A stretch of DNA of 64,000 bases from Anastrepha obliqua (Eukaryota > Arthropoda > Insecta > Diptera > Tephritidae): the NCBI RefSeq assembly GCF_027943255.1, contig NC_072895.1, forward strand, positions 25,828,001 to 25,892,000, in the 5' to 3' direction. The notes beneath the pieces are model-generated. The model saw nothing but the letters and a program-made list of their open reading frames with translations, was not told the origin of the DNA and made no database searches. The translations under genes and the position numbers were made by a program. Shown here piece by piece: positions 21,153-31,161 of the stretch; the stretch's first letter is position 1; each line of letters starts with the position of its first letter.

Positions 21153-22062
21153 CATTCCAAAGATATGGAGGAAAGTGAAGGTAATATTTATTCCTAAGGG
21201 AGGTAACAAACCCCCTGATTCTGCAAAATCTTACAGACCAATCAGTCTATCGTCGTTCATGTTAAAGACAATGGAAAAACTACTCGAATACCATCTAAGA
21301 GAAGAAGTAATCTTCAAAAAACCCCTTCATAAGCTGCAATTTGCTTACCAAAAAGGGAAATCCACAGTCACAGCACTGCACACACTCGTTGTCAATATAG
21401 AAAAGGCTCTAAATCAAAAAGAAATAGCCCTATGTTCCTTTATGGACATAGAGGGAGCCTTCGACAACGCAAATTACAAATCCATGGAAACAGCACTCGA
21501 AAAAAGAGGTGCAAACCCAATATTAACACATTGGATAAGCCAAATGCTTAATCAGAGGTTTATTAAAGCCTCGTTAGGCCAAGCTGAACTTAATGTCACA
21601 ACAGTAAAGGGATGTCCGCAAGGAGGAGTTCTTTCTCCACTGCTATGATCCCTACTAGTTGATGACTTGGTGCAGCACCTAAACAATAAGGGATTTATAA
21701 CCATTGGTTATGCAGATGACATATCTGTTATAATAAAAGGCAACCATGAAAGGACACTAACAGACTTAATGCAAAATGCCTTGAACGCAACATGGGAATG
21801 GTGTAAAAAGGAGGGGCTGTCGATCAACCCTAACAAAACCACAATAATCCCCTTCACAAGAAAAAGAAAGTTCGAGTTTCCTGCATTGAAAATAAATGAA
21901 ACAGTGATAGAACTAAAGGAAGAGGTCAAATATCTAGGTTTAACCTTAGATAAAAAACTCACTTGGGAATCACATATAAATAATATAACAAAAAAAAAAA
22001 GCCACGAAATCCTTGTGGACAACCAAACAATTACTAGGGAGATCCTGGGGCCTCAACCCTAG
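21153..22062 (+). pseudogene. Non-LTR retroelement reverse transcriptase, frameshifted
   Basis: Family-ordered motifs are SYRPISLSS, LQFAYQKGKST, FMDIEGAFDNA, KGCPQGGVLSPLL, GYADDIS (catalytic YADD), LSINPNKT and KYLGLTLDKKLTWE. A single in-frame stop follows LSPLL at 21646-21648. A frameshift at a run of about 10 A residues near 21990 separates it from the downstream frame. The 5' part is missing: RT sequence begins immediately after the mariner target TA at 21151. Confidence 0.9.
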
Positions 22063-23323
22063 TATGGCCCTCTGGATATACACCCAAATGGTTAGACCAA
22101 TCATACTGTATGGGGCACTAGTATGGTGGAGCAAATCTATCCAACAAACAGCGATAACCAAACTGGGAAAAGTACAAAGGCTTGCTTGCCTATGCATCAC
22201 AGGGGCTATGAGAACTACCCCAACAGCTGGCATGGAAGCACTCCTTAATCTCCCACCACTTCATATAGCAATCCAAGAGGAAGCAGCTACGCAAGCACTC
22301 ATGCTACACATGAAAGAAAATTTCAAATTGGGCAACCTCACCGGTCACCTAAATATCCTAAATAAAATCAAAAACACCATAAGCATGGCTCAAGTTTCAG
22401 ACCACATTGACCCAACCCTCTGTTTCACAAAAGGATACACAGTTACCTTTCCTGAGAGGATCGAGTGGAAAACAAACCCGAAATGGATGAATGATGATTC
22501 ACAAAAATGGTACACTGATGGATCAAAAACACCTTATGGTGTAGGAGTAGGAGTAGTGGGGCCCAGAATCCACAAATCATACACTCTCACCAGGGACACC
22601 ACTATCTTCCAAGCGGAACTATACGCAATAATGGAAGCAGTAAACATCATGCAACGTAGAAACCACAAAAGAGTAAAGATCAAAATACTCTCGGACAGCC
22701 AATCAGTTCTAAAAGCTTTAGATAGCTATACCTACAACTCAAAAACCCTCTTAGAATGCCACAAGGCACTCAATAATCTGGCATCCAAAAACAATGTTTC
22801 ATTAATTTGGGTACCGGGACATGAGGGATATGACGGCAACGAAAAGGCAGACTTTCAAGCCAAAAAAGGGGCAGATGAAAACTTCATCGGACCTAGTCCT
22901 ATGTTCGGATTCGAAAAAAGCAACCTAAAACAAAAAGTAAAATACTGGGCCAAAACTCTATTAAATCAGCATTGGAACAATGTAGAGGGTCTTAGACACT
23001 CCAAAAAGTTCCCAAGTTTCAACGCTAAAAGAGCTAACATGGCCCTCACGTTAAACAAAAAGAGCATTCGCACTCGCACAGGCGCCCTCACGGGTCACTT
23101 CACCTGCAACAAACACTTACATAAATTAGGCATAACTAACACCAGCACCTGCAGATTCTGCTGCGAAGATGAGGAGTCTATAGAACATCTCACTATCGAA
23201 TGTCCGGGGTTGACGCATAGAAGGAAAAGGTTTTTAAACAAGTTCATGCTTACAGATGAAGACCTTCAATCACTCCCTCAGAAGAAGCTGGTACAATTCA
23301 TAAGCATACTTAACAGTCAATAG
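22013..23323 (+). CDS. Retroelement RT thumb plus RNase H and C-terminal zinc module
   Basis: Continuation of the upstream RT in another frame; the displayed ATG is not a genuine start. RT thumb sequence (NPSMALWIYTQMVRPIILYG) is followed by RNase H with WYTDGSK, QAELYAI, LSDSQSVLKAL and VPGHEGYDGNEKAD, supplying the D-E-D-D catalytic set. A CRFCCEDEESIEHLTIECPG module follows, then a terminal helix. RNase H plus this C terminus places it in the I/R1/LOA group. The 436-codon open run indicates a recent insertion. Confidence 0.88.
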   Translation: MWTTKQLLGRSWGLNPSMALWIYTQMVRPIILYGALVWWSKSIQQTAITKLGKVQRLACLCITGAMRTTPTAGMEALLNLPPLHIAIQEEAATQALMLHMKENFKLGNLTGHLNILNKIKNTISMAQVSDHIDPTLCFTKGYTVTFPERIEWKTNPKWMNDDSQKWYTDGSKTPYGVGVGVVGPRIHKSYTLTRDTTIFQAELYAIMEAVNIMQRRNHKRVKIKILSDSQSVLKALDSYTYNSKTLLECHKALNNLASKNNVSLIWVPGHEGYDGNEKADFQAKKGADENFIGPSPMFGFEKSNLKQKVKYWAKTLLNQHWNNVEGLRHSKKFPSFNAKRANMALTLNKKSIRTRTGALTGHFTCNKHLHKLGITNTSTCRFCCEDEESIEHLTIECPGLTHRRKRFLNKFMLTDEDLQSLPQKKLVQFISILNSQ

Positions 23324-24196
23324 ACAGCATAGGGTGCACAATAGGTCAATATGGTCGCAGTGCTAAAGGGCCACACCTTAACCCTTTACAACCATTAACC
23401 ATTAACCATCGTCCGAACGCTCACCTCTCGATTTTCGAGTACAGTCCCCCTAACTTTTTCGTTTTTTTATTCCTAAGTAACAGAGGTGTATGGACGACCG
23501 GAGCGAGACAATTCATAAACGAGAGTACCGACACATTTAATGAATATAAACTAACTGACCGATCCACAAATCTATAAAAAACTATGAAAATGTTAAATGA
23601 CGATATCTGCCGGGGTACTTTTTAAGCAGAAGTTAACTAAAATGTTTATTGCAGCACATGATAGTACAACAAAAAAAAAATACATAAAAATAATAATAAA
23701 AAAAAAAACAATTAGTCAATGTTTTAACATCGAAATCTTTAATATATCCTGCTAATTAAGTATAATTATTTATATTTTCTTTCTTCAGAATTTAATTTAA
23801 TTAAATGTTTAATATGAAATCAACCGCGCTTTTAAGATAAGTGTGACAACCAGCTCAAACGCAGTTTTTGCAAGGAGCGAAATTAACAGAAATGTGTTTT
23901 GTTTTTAATTTTTTTTTGTTTTTTTATTTATTTTTTGTGCAAATGGAATATTTTTGCCATTTTCGTTCTATAATTTGATCAAATTATATATTTTGAAAAC
24001 TCAAAGCTTGATTGATTACAGCGCTGGTTCAACGCCTTTGTATTTTACTTTTATTAACATAGCAAAAAACACCCAAAACAGGCTAAAAGTCAGAAACAAT
24101 TTCATGTTATTGATTAACTTAGAATGACCAGAATGAAGGATTGTTAGGAGGAACACAGACTCGCTTTCGTTTTTGTTTTTGCAAGTTAAGCAGGAA
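23324..24196. other. Retroelement 3' flank and AT-rich spacer
   Basis: 23324-23430 is probably the retroelement 3' UTR (it ends near a repeated AACCATTAACCAT motif). The rest is AT-rich with the dispersed repeat copy at 24005-24130. No gene seen. Confidence 0.45.
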
Positions 24197-24415
24197 AAGT
24201 TTTTTCTAATAGTGGTCGCCCTTTGACAGGCAATGGCAAACCTCTGAGTGTATTTCTGCTAAGAAAAAATCTTATCATAAAAAAGCCATTTGCCGTTCGT
24301 AGGCGGCGCAAAAATGCATGCCCCTTCATTTGTGGAACAGCATTAATACGCGCACCACAAATAGGAGAAGGAGCTGGGCCAAACACCCTACAAAGGGTGC
24401 AAGCGCCAATTATAA
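24197..24415 (+). mobile_element. tRNA-derived SINE, 5'-truncated
   Basis: SINE body with GGTCGCCCTTTGACAGGCAA, CTCTGAGTGTATTTCTGC, CCTTCATTTGTGGAACA and the tail block CAAACACCCTACAAAGGGTG, ending near GCGCCAATTAT. It supplies the 3' half that the copy at 15305 lacks. Confidence 0.8.
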
Positions 24416-24447
24416 GTATATACATATACACATATATATGTACATAA

Positions 24448-25645
24448 GCATGACGGAAAGAATAATGAGATGGCGCCTACCGCGGTCCCGTTACTTTGCG
24501 CTCAGCGAATTTGACAATGAGTTACATCGTTTTAGCACCAGTATGGCCAGATTACCATTTTCGTAACTTGATTTAGCTTTTTTTTTGTTTGTTATTTAGT
24601 CTCGGAGTTTTAGTTCTTTCTTCATTACATTTTTCTAGCCTGTTCTAATTAAAATGTAAAGTTTATAATTTTGTAAAATATACATTTTTTAATAATTATT
24701 TAAATAATTCACTCAGTTTTATTTAGCTTTACTTTTTTTTAACATCTGGTAGCATTGCCCGCGATTGCAGTTGTTGTTGGTGTTCTTCTGCTTTCGGCAG
24801 TCAAATCTCTCTCTCGCTACTGTAGAGTTGCCTAGCTTTGGATATAAAAACGCACTAAAATGCCCATTCAAAGAAAATAACCCAACAAATTTTTATTGAA
24901 TCACTTAAAATGCGTGACAAATTGTCTTTAGAATGTGCGTTTTTTTAAATAAATCTGATATGCTTATGTACAATTTAATTTATGAGTTTTTTTGTTAAGC
25001 GAGACTCTTCTGTTAAGGGAACGACTTATTTGCTACATTTGAGGTTATGTAACTAGATAAGGTACTCTTTTTTTAAAAACGTCAGTATGGTTTCTTTAGT
25101 ACTTTCTGGTATTTTGTGGCTTATTTTTACAATGAATACACCTCTTAATGCCCTATGTCCCACTAAGGATTGAGGACCGGATGAAACGATTACACCTCTA
25201 TGGTTTTAATTCGCATTCAGTAAATTCAAACGCCTTTTAAAATGTGTAAAAAGGTTTTCAATCTTAAGAAGAGTTGAGAAAGGGACATTTAATATTCTTG
25301 CATAACCTTAAAAGGAGCAAAAAATTAAATTTACACTTTCAAAATATCAAATTTTATAAGAACCAACTAATTTTCATTAGCACTAAAATCGTCTCAGAGT
25401 GACCTTTTTTAACCTTCTTTTGTATAATAATACAGTTTTTTTTAACTTAAAGTTTCGGTAGCTTTAAATTAAAAAAAAAAAGAAACAAAGACGAAACTTA
25501 AAAATTTTTGCATTTTGGGTATAAAAAAGCACTAAATTTTTTGTGAAGAGCAAATGGTTGGCAATACTGCACAACTCGGAAAAACGTGACGTCACGCGCT
25601 CTCTGATGGGCGCAATCTTCTTTCTATCATTCTTGCATATACACA
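24448..25645. repeat. 1.2-kb non-coding repeat, copy A (no piggyBac)
   Basis: Begins CATGACGGAAAGAATAATGA and ends near CAATCTTCTTTCTATCATTC. It aligns along its length with 35958-38271 apart from the piggyBac insertion there. The two ends are loosely inverted (GGAAAGAAT...GGCGCC against AGAAAGAAG...GCGCCC), suggesting a non-autonomous DNA transposon. No protein is encoded. Confidence 0.75.
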
Positions 25646-27393
25646 TGTATACATAAGAAGTAGGAGATAGTTCTCGCTGCATTCGCTCTCTCCTCTCACT
25701 CATCGTCCTCTCTCTCAACTGCCATCTACAGCAGGACTTTAGAATGCGTACTGTACTGATTCTACTTTAGACAGCCCCATAGATTGAATTATATGAGAAC
25801 AAAAACAAACAAAACTTCGTTGGCTAAAGCTGATTGAGTAGAAGAATATAAGCATGGCATTCTGAAGCGCTCTCTACACCCGATTCAGCCAAATTTTACC
25901 TAGCAATTTTCTTCCATACTCTATTATAAAATTATAAAAGCATCACATATTGAAAAGTTTTGACTGCTTATTTATTTTTTTTTTAATTTCAATTATTTGA
26001 ATTCACTTTAAAATTTTGCCATATTATTCCCAGTTCGAAACTCGATTCACAAAAATTCAATAAATTTCCAACTTTTTAATCAGAATTTGGAAGCAAAAAT
26101 TAGATACGCAGTTTTATAGTTCCTTAAATTTTAGTATGAAATATAAAATTAATATTATATTAAAGTTAAAAATAGTTTGCAGTAGCTCAAATTTCTCATG
26201 GATTTTTTTTTTCGTGACGGTGATGCGTATTTTCTCAGTAAACGAATGAGCAAATTTTGTTTTTTTGCACAACATCGTCAAGGAAAAATATCATCAATAT
26301 TCAGCGAGAATTTTGGGTCACTTCAAACTTAGATTTTATTTCAGTATAATTAAATTAGCTTTAAAACTGCATTTCCTTACATTTACTATAAACTCGGAAT
26401 TTTTAAATTCTGAATTTTTTAAATAAATAAACAGTAAATAAATGTTTACAAATTTTGTACAAAGTTCCAAATTTGGATTTATTTGGTTTTAGTTATAGGA
26501 TAAAATATGTTTTTTACAAAAAAAAAAAAACATTTGAAATTAATTTTAAAAAAATATAGTGAAAACTTATCAGGGTCACATCATATTACCATTTAATTCT
26601 CCCACTCACTTTGTTTTTTCTATTGCAAAATGCATGAATCTCACTACATTTTATCCCTCTTATTCTGCATTCCAGCATTTGCGTATCTAAATTTAATAAA
26701 TCATTACGAAATAATATTATAAATTATTAAAAAAAAAGCTTTCCCACACAAAATTATATTTTTGTGCAATTCAAAAACCAGATCTTCCTCTATCGTAATT
26801 TGAACCAGCGACTCACTGCATCAAAAAACAAAGTCCGCTCACGAGGCCTCTGTCGCCGATAACAGCGATTCTGTGCATATACTTTTCGGCGTTTATAGTT
26901 ACAACATGGGCAGTGCGACGGCAGCGCTGTTAGCACAAAATTGAGCGACAACTGCCCCACTCTGCATCCATTTTGAATTAGTTCGGATTGAGTCGCGAAA
27001 TGTTTACTATCGCACTAGCGCTGTAGACTTTTTACTGCAGGATGCACACACTCATCTTTAGTACCGTGAGTGGATGCGCATAAAATGTTGATGAGAACCC
27101 ATAAAACTTGGTCATAAAATTATCTAGGGTCATGTAAAAGGAGTTGTTGCAAAAAGAGATGCAGAGATGATAAAAGCCAGTTTTCGCTGCTCCATGATGT
27201 CATTTGATTACGCGTATTGTAAGCGCTTGAGTGCGGTTTTATTTAAAAGCTGCTGAATTTTGAATTCACAGTGCAGTCGCATTTTTTAATTGGTGAATTT
27301 CGGGTGTGTAGTTATTAGTCTTCGAATCATTGGAAAACAATTTTTATAAAAGAAAAACAAGTAAGAAACACTGAATTCGGTGCGGCCCGTGTC
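25646..27393. other. AT-rich intergenic region
   Basis: No gene recognised. On the minus strand 26806-26862 a short tRNA-like pair of motifs (CCTCGTGAGCGGACTTTG, then GGTTCAAAT) may be a SINE head. The stretch 26860-27060 is less AT-rich but has no coding signal. Confidence 0.4.
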
Positions 27394-27584
27394 AAGGTGC
27401 ATTCATTAAAGGTGGTGGCACTAGACCAACAACAACGTTTTTTACGTTTGATTGTCATGGCAAAGTAGAAATCTAAGCGTGAATTCGCCTTGTTTCACTC
27501 TGTGTTGACAGCCACATGGACACGCGAAAGAAAATAAAAACAAATGAGCTGATTTACCGATACCACCTTTAATAAATTCGCCTT
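27394..27584. mobile_element. MITE, relative of the intron 2 element
   Basis: Ends AAGGTGCATTCATTAAAG and its near-complement ending GAATTCGCCTT. GGCCCGT lies close outside both ends. The sequence is the reverse of 5410-5605, including an AGCTGATTTACCGATA block. Confidence 0.75.
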
Positions 27585-27874
27585 GGCCCGTACCGAATTT
27601 TTATACTCGAGCGCATTCTAGTAAAATTTAATTTGTGCTGGCTGTTCATTTTTAGTATCAAAAAAAAAAGGCATAGATAATAAGAGTTATAGCTGGTAAT
27701 ATCAGCGGGACGGACGGAAATTTAGTCTTAGCATATAAAAAGTTATTGTGGCACCGCATATTTAAAAAAATTGTGTTCTTCTTCTTCTTCTTTTGGTGAA
27801 CTAAGTTTTACCAAATTTGAGTAATTTTGCGCCACTCTTTTTCAATTAACGTTATTTGAGAGGGGACGTGGTTT
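27585..27874. other. Spacer with (TTC)n run
   Basis: CTTCTTCTTCTTCTTTTGG at about 27779 is a short microsatellite. It may belong to the untranslated end of the adjacent retroelement. Confidence 0.4.
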
Positions 27875-28750
27875 TTGACCAATTTCGCGATTGACATCTG
27901 CCTCCTCGCTCACAAACTCAACGACATGCAAGCGAAGGCGAACAGATTAGCCCCACTGGCACGCATTGTTGGACTGGAGGTCCACATCGCCAAGACAAAG
28001 GTAATGAGAGTCAACCACAATAAAGCCAGACACATAATGTTTGAAGGGTGCAAGAGGGAATTCGTCGAAAATTTCTGCCACATCGGCTGCACTATCACGA
28101 TAGACGGCGGAGCAGAAGAAGTCAACTGCAGGCGAAACAAAGCAAACGCGGCGTTCGGGAAAATTCATACAGTATGGGCAGGTCCGCAAATATTCAGGTA
28201 CTCTTAACTGCGAATATTCAGCTCATGTTTTTTTTCTAGAGGTGGCAAAAAGCATTGAAAGTCGAAAAGTGTGGGGCTTGTCTTTCAACTCACCCCCTAA
28301 AAACCCACCCCAGCCCCGTTTCCCTCCCGCGGGACAACCGTTAGGTAGTACTTCACGGTAGTATTCAGCTCATGTCTGAAGTCTGTATTGTTGTACGGCT
28401 GGAAATATGGCTGGTCTCTAACACCGTCATACAGAGGCTACAATCCTTCATCAACAAATGCCTGCGCATCATCTGTAGAATATTCTAGCCGAATACCAAC
28501 AGCAACGATGCACTGTGGAGAGCGTCGAATGAGAAGACCAACCTATGGCATCAAATGCAGAGAGTGGCGATGGATAGGTCACATGTTGAGAAAACCACCA
28601 GATAACATCACGAGAATGGCACTGGACTGGAACCCGCAAGGGAGCATAGGTCGCGGTCGGCCAAAGATTCCTTGGAGAAGGTTGACAGCCCAATTTGAAA
28701 TGATGCAACTGAGTGAAATCTTTTACCTACCTAGGCTTCAAACTGAGTAG
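27875..28750 (+). pseudogene. RTE-like reverse transcriptase fragment
   Basis: Frames contain LARIVGLEVHIAKTKVMRVN, NFCHIGCTITIDGGAEE, and, after an insertion at 28228-28361, LKSVLLYGWK, REWRWIGHMLRKP, NITRMALDWNPQGSIGRGRP. These are the post-YADD palm, thumb and C-terminal blocks also seen at 7480-8570. Several frameshifts are present. Confidence 0.82.
28228..28361 (-). mobile_element. 134-bp poly(A) retroposon with 13-nt target duplication
   Basis: TATTCAGCTCATG occurs on both sides (28215-28227 and 28362-28374), exactly where the surrounding RT coding sequence is interrupted. The inserted strand, read on minus, ends in a short A run (T8 at 28228-28235) and contains GGTTGTCCCGCGGGAGGG. The long target duplication plus tail indicate target-primed retroposition, so this is a small SINE-like element whose parent I do not recognise. 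Confidence 0.8.
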
Positions 28751-28769
28751 AGACAATCAAACAAGCCTC

Positions 28770-29320
28770 AGCATCGATGAGCGAACTCAAGCAGCTAGCA
28801 GATCGCACATGTCCTAACGAAACCCAAACCCGCGTCAAATCGAAACTACTAAACAGGCAATGCCAATTGATTCTGTACAAAACCATCACTAGACCAGTCT
28901 TATGCAATGGAACTGGATCGTGGACGCTAATTGAAGCAGATAAAGCAAAACTGCAAACATTCGAACAAAAAATACTCAGACAAATTTTTGGAGGAATCAA
29001 AGACCACGACGAGTGATCTAAATATGAGGTGGAACGACGAACTTATAAATGGAGAGATTATTACCATATACGAGTCATCAAAGCGCACCAGTTATATAAC
29101 AAGAATAGAGGGTACGAGGGCGCAGAAGAAAATTGTAGAAACCAGGGAGTTCAAGACTAGAGCAAGAGGAAGATCGGAAGCAAGATGGTCGACGAACTAG
29201 GGGAGGACATAAGTAAACTTGGGATAAGAAATGGGGGAAATAGTGACAAACAATCGAGATGTATGGAGGTCCCACGTGCAGCAGGCAAAAGCTTGTAAAG
29301 AGATGTAGTGTCAAAAGATG
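28770..29320 (+). pseudogene. Second RTE/CR1-like RT C-terminal fragment
   Basis: Blocks KTITRPVLCNGTGSWTL, LQTFEQKILRQIFGG and, in another frame, KMVDELGEDISKLGIRN match the C-terminal half of a non-LTR RT distinct from the adjacent RTE-like fragment. The frame is broken repeatedly. Confidence 0.72.
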
Positions 29321-29329
29321 AAATAAAGA

Positions 29330-30190
29330 GCCATATTTTGAATCAAAATAGTTAAAGGACTGGTAGCGACAGGCTAATCACCTACCCTGTCAAAAATCAA
29401 TAGATAAAGGGGGAACACCACTGTGAATGCGTGAAAATTAAGTGATTTTCATAAATTTTTTTTTATAAGTAGGGATGATTATTTGATGATCGGACAAACT
29501 ATAATTTATTTAACATATATTCAACTATACTGACACAAATTTTTATTAAAAACTATTAAAAATTACAATTGCTATTAATATAAATGCAATGACGTCATAA
29601 AAAACTGATGCACCCTGGTGCCCACGATACAGCGCTGAAAAATCATCTGAAAGCAAAAACCAAAAACATTCTCAATCTATACATCAATGGCTATCGTCGT
29701 ACGTGGTGAGCAAATGGTGCAAGCTTGAAAAATGAGTCTGTGTTTTTGCCCTTTTTTTGTTTTCGAAAAAATATTAATATTAATTTTTGGAATATTATAT
29801 TAAAAAACGGCTTTGTACGACTGTAGCCAATACATGTACAAAAATTAAAAAAAAAAAAAAAAAAATTAAAATCGGTTCATAAGTCTACAGGAAATCGAGG
29901 CCACCGTGTTCAGAAAAGGCGTTTTCAGAAAAACGCGCATAAAGTTTTCATTGGCCGTTGTAACTCCCTCCCTGCACTTATTATATTGGGTATAACTTTG
30001 TCAATTTTCAAGACTTTAAGTTAAATTTTTTTTACATATTTTTGAATATATCTACTTTAAGAAAATCCAAAAAAAATCGATTTTTTTGAAAAATCACAGT
30101 GGTGTTCCCCCTTAACGTAACCAACGCAAGACAAATGTTTTGTCGAAGCCCTATGCTCCCGAAAGGAGTGAATAAGAAAAAAGTTAAAGT
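29330..30190 (+). repeat. Retroelement 3' end split by a TIR element
   Basis: The flanks ACTGGTAGCGACAGG...CCCTGTC (29355-29390) and CCAACGCAAGAC...CCTATGCTCCCG (30119-30160) form one continuous sequence in an inverted copy at 44345-44495. They are therefore the untranslated 3' end of a retroelement, here interrupted by 29408-30112. Confidence 0.78.
29408..30112. mobile_element. 705-bp TIR element with TAA target duplication
   Basis: AGGGGGAACACCACTGTGA is exactly inverted at the right end, and TAA sits directly outside both ends (29405-29407 and 30113-30115). The uninterrupted copy at 44.4 kb lacks it. No transposase is encoded. A 3-bp TAA duplication suggests a PIF/Harbinger-type mobiliser. 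Confidence 0.85.
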
Positions 30191-30269
30191 GGAAAGAATG
30201 TTTTTTAAACAACTTCTAGGCGCATCGATTGAAAGCCCCTTTATTTTCTAAAAGAAAAGTGATAAAAAT

Positions 30270-30430
30270 ATCTCTTTCGCATTATTCTCAATACATTGCC
30301 CAGTTCCCGTTGTTGTCAATAATGGCTTGGCAGCTTCTGCTATAACTTTGGCTCAATTCTTCGAATATGTCCCAACGTAAACTCTCTCTAAATCCGTTTT
30401 CATGCCAAAGTGTGCTGCTGTTGATATTTT
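30270..30430 (-). pseudogene. Tc1-like transposase C-terminal scrap
   Basis: Minus-strand translation includes ESLRWDIFEELSQSYSRSCQ and AIIDNNGNWAMY, a Tc1-type C terminus (compare the one ending at 1072). Nothing else of the element is recognisable. Confidence 0.55.
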
Positions 30431-31161
30431 CTTCCTGTAACCTTTTGCTGCATTTCGAATAAATTTGGACCTTGAGACCACAGTGTGGGATCGTTGCTCG
30501 CCTTCATGTAAAATTCAATTATTATTTTGCGATCCACACAACATTTCAGCAGACTTCAAATCATCAGCAAATCATCCAAATGTGAAAATGATGACGATCT
30601 AGTGAAATTTTGTGAGAATAAACGAATTTTCTTTCGACAAGGTTAACTTTAGTTTTAGAATTAAAAAATATTTTATTGACCTTTCCATCAAATTTTAAAA
30701 TAAAATTTACCACCAAAATTACAAAAAAATATGTAAAGTATATTTCCTAAATCTTTGTCTATCCACATCAATGTCTTAAAAGCTTATTCGTTTTTTTTTT
30801 TTAATATTATTTGCTGTTCAGAGGCGGTATCCCAATATGGGGTCTGGCATTTGTGAAAAAACATCAGCCGATAATTCTCTCACCATAGTGCCTATCCTGC
30901 CTGCCTAAATAACTTTGTGATCAGCAGCTAAGTTTCTCTGTAGCTAAACAGTTTTAGATCTCGCCTCTTACCACTTTTGGCTGCCGCTGAAATAAACATA
31001 ATCCGTAGATGGGGATTACGCGCCTCGTATCGGCAGTGCGGAGATGTAAAACAAAGTTCGAAATTCCAAAGAAAATTGCAAATAATTTAAATTGAAATTT
31101 TTTTGTATTATATCGAGCACACATTCAATTTTTCTCTTATTTTACTTTCTAGATTAGGAAA
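30431..31161 (+). promoter_or_regulatory. Region upstream of FPPS-like copy 2
   Basis: AT-rich, no gene. The sequence just before the ATG (TTTACTTTCTAGATTAGGAA) matches the corresponding place in copy 1, so this segment was duplicated with the gene or is a conserved splice-acceptor and 5' UTR. Confidence 0.35.

Noticed and set aside
9700..31100. A third FPPS-like copy between the two genes
   Set aside because: No DDxxD, RRGQPCWY or DPxKIARV-type exon was seen between the copies or after 43615.
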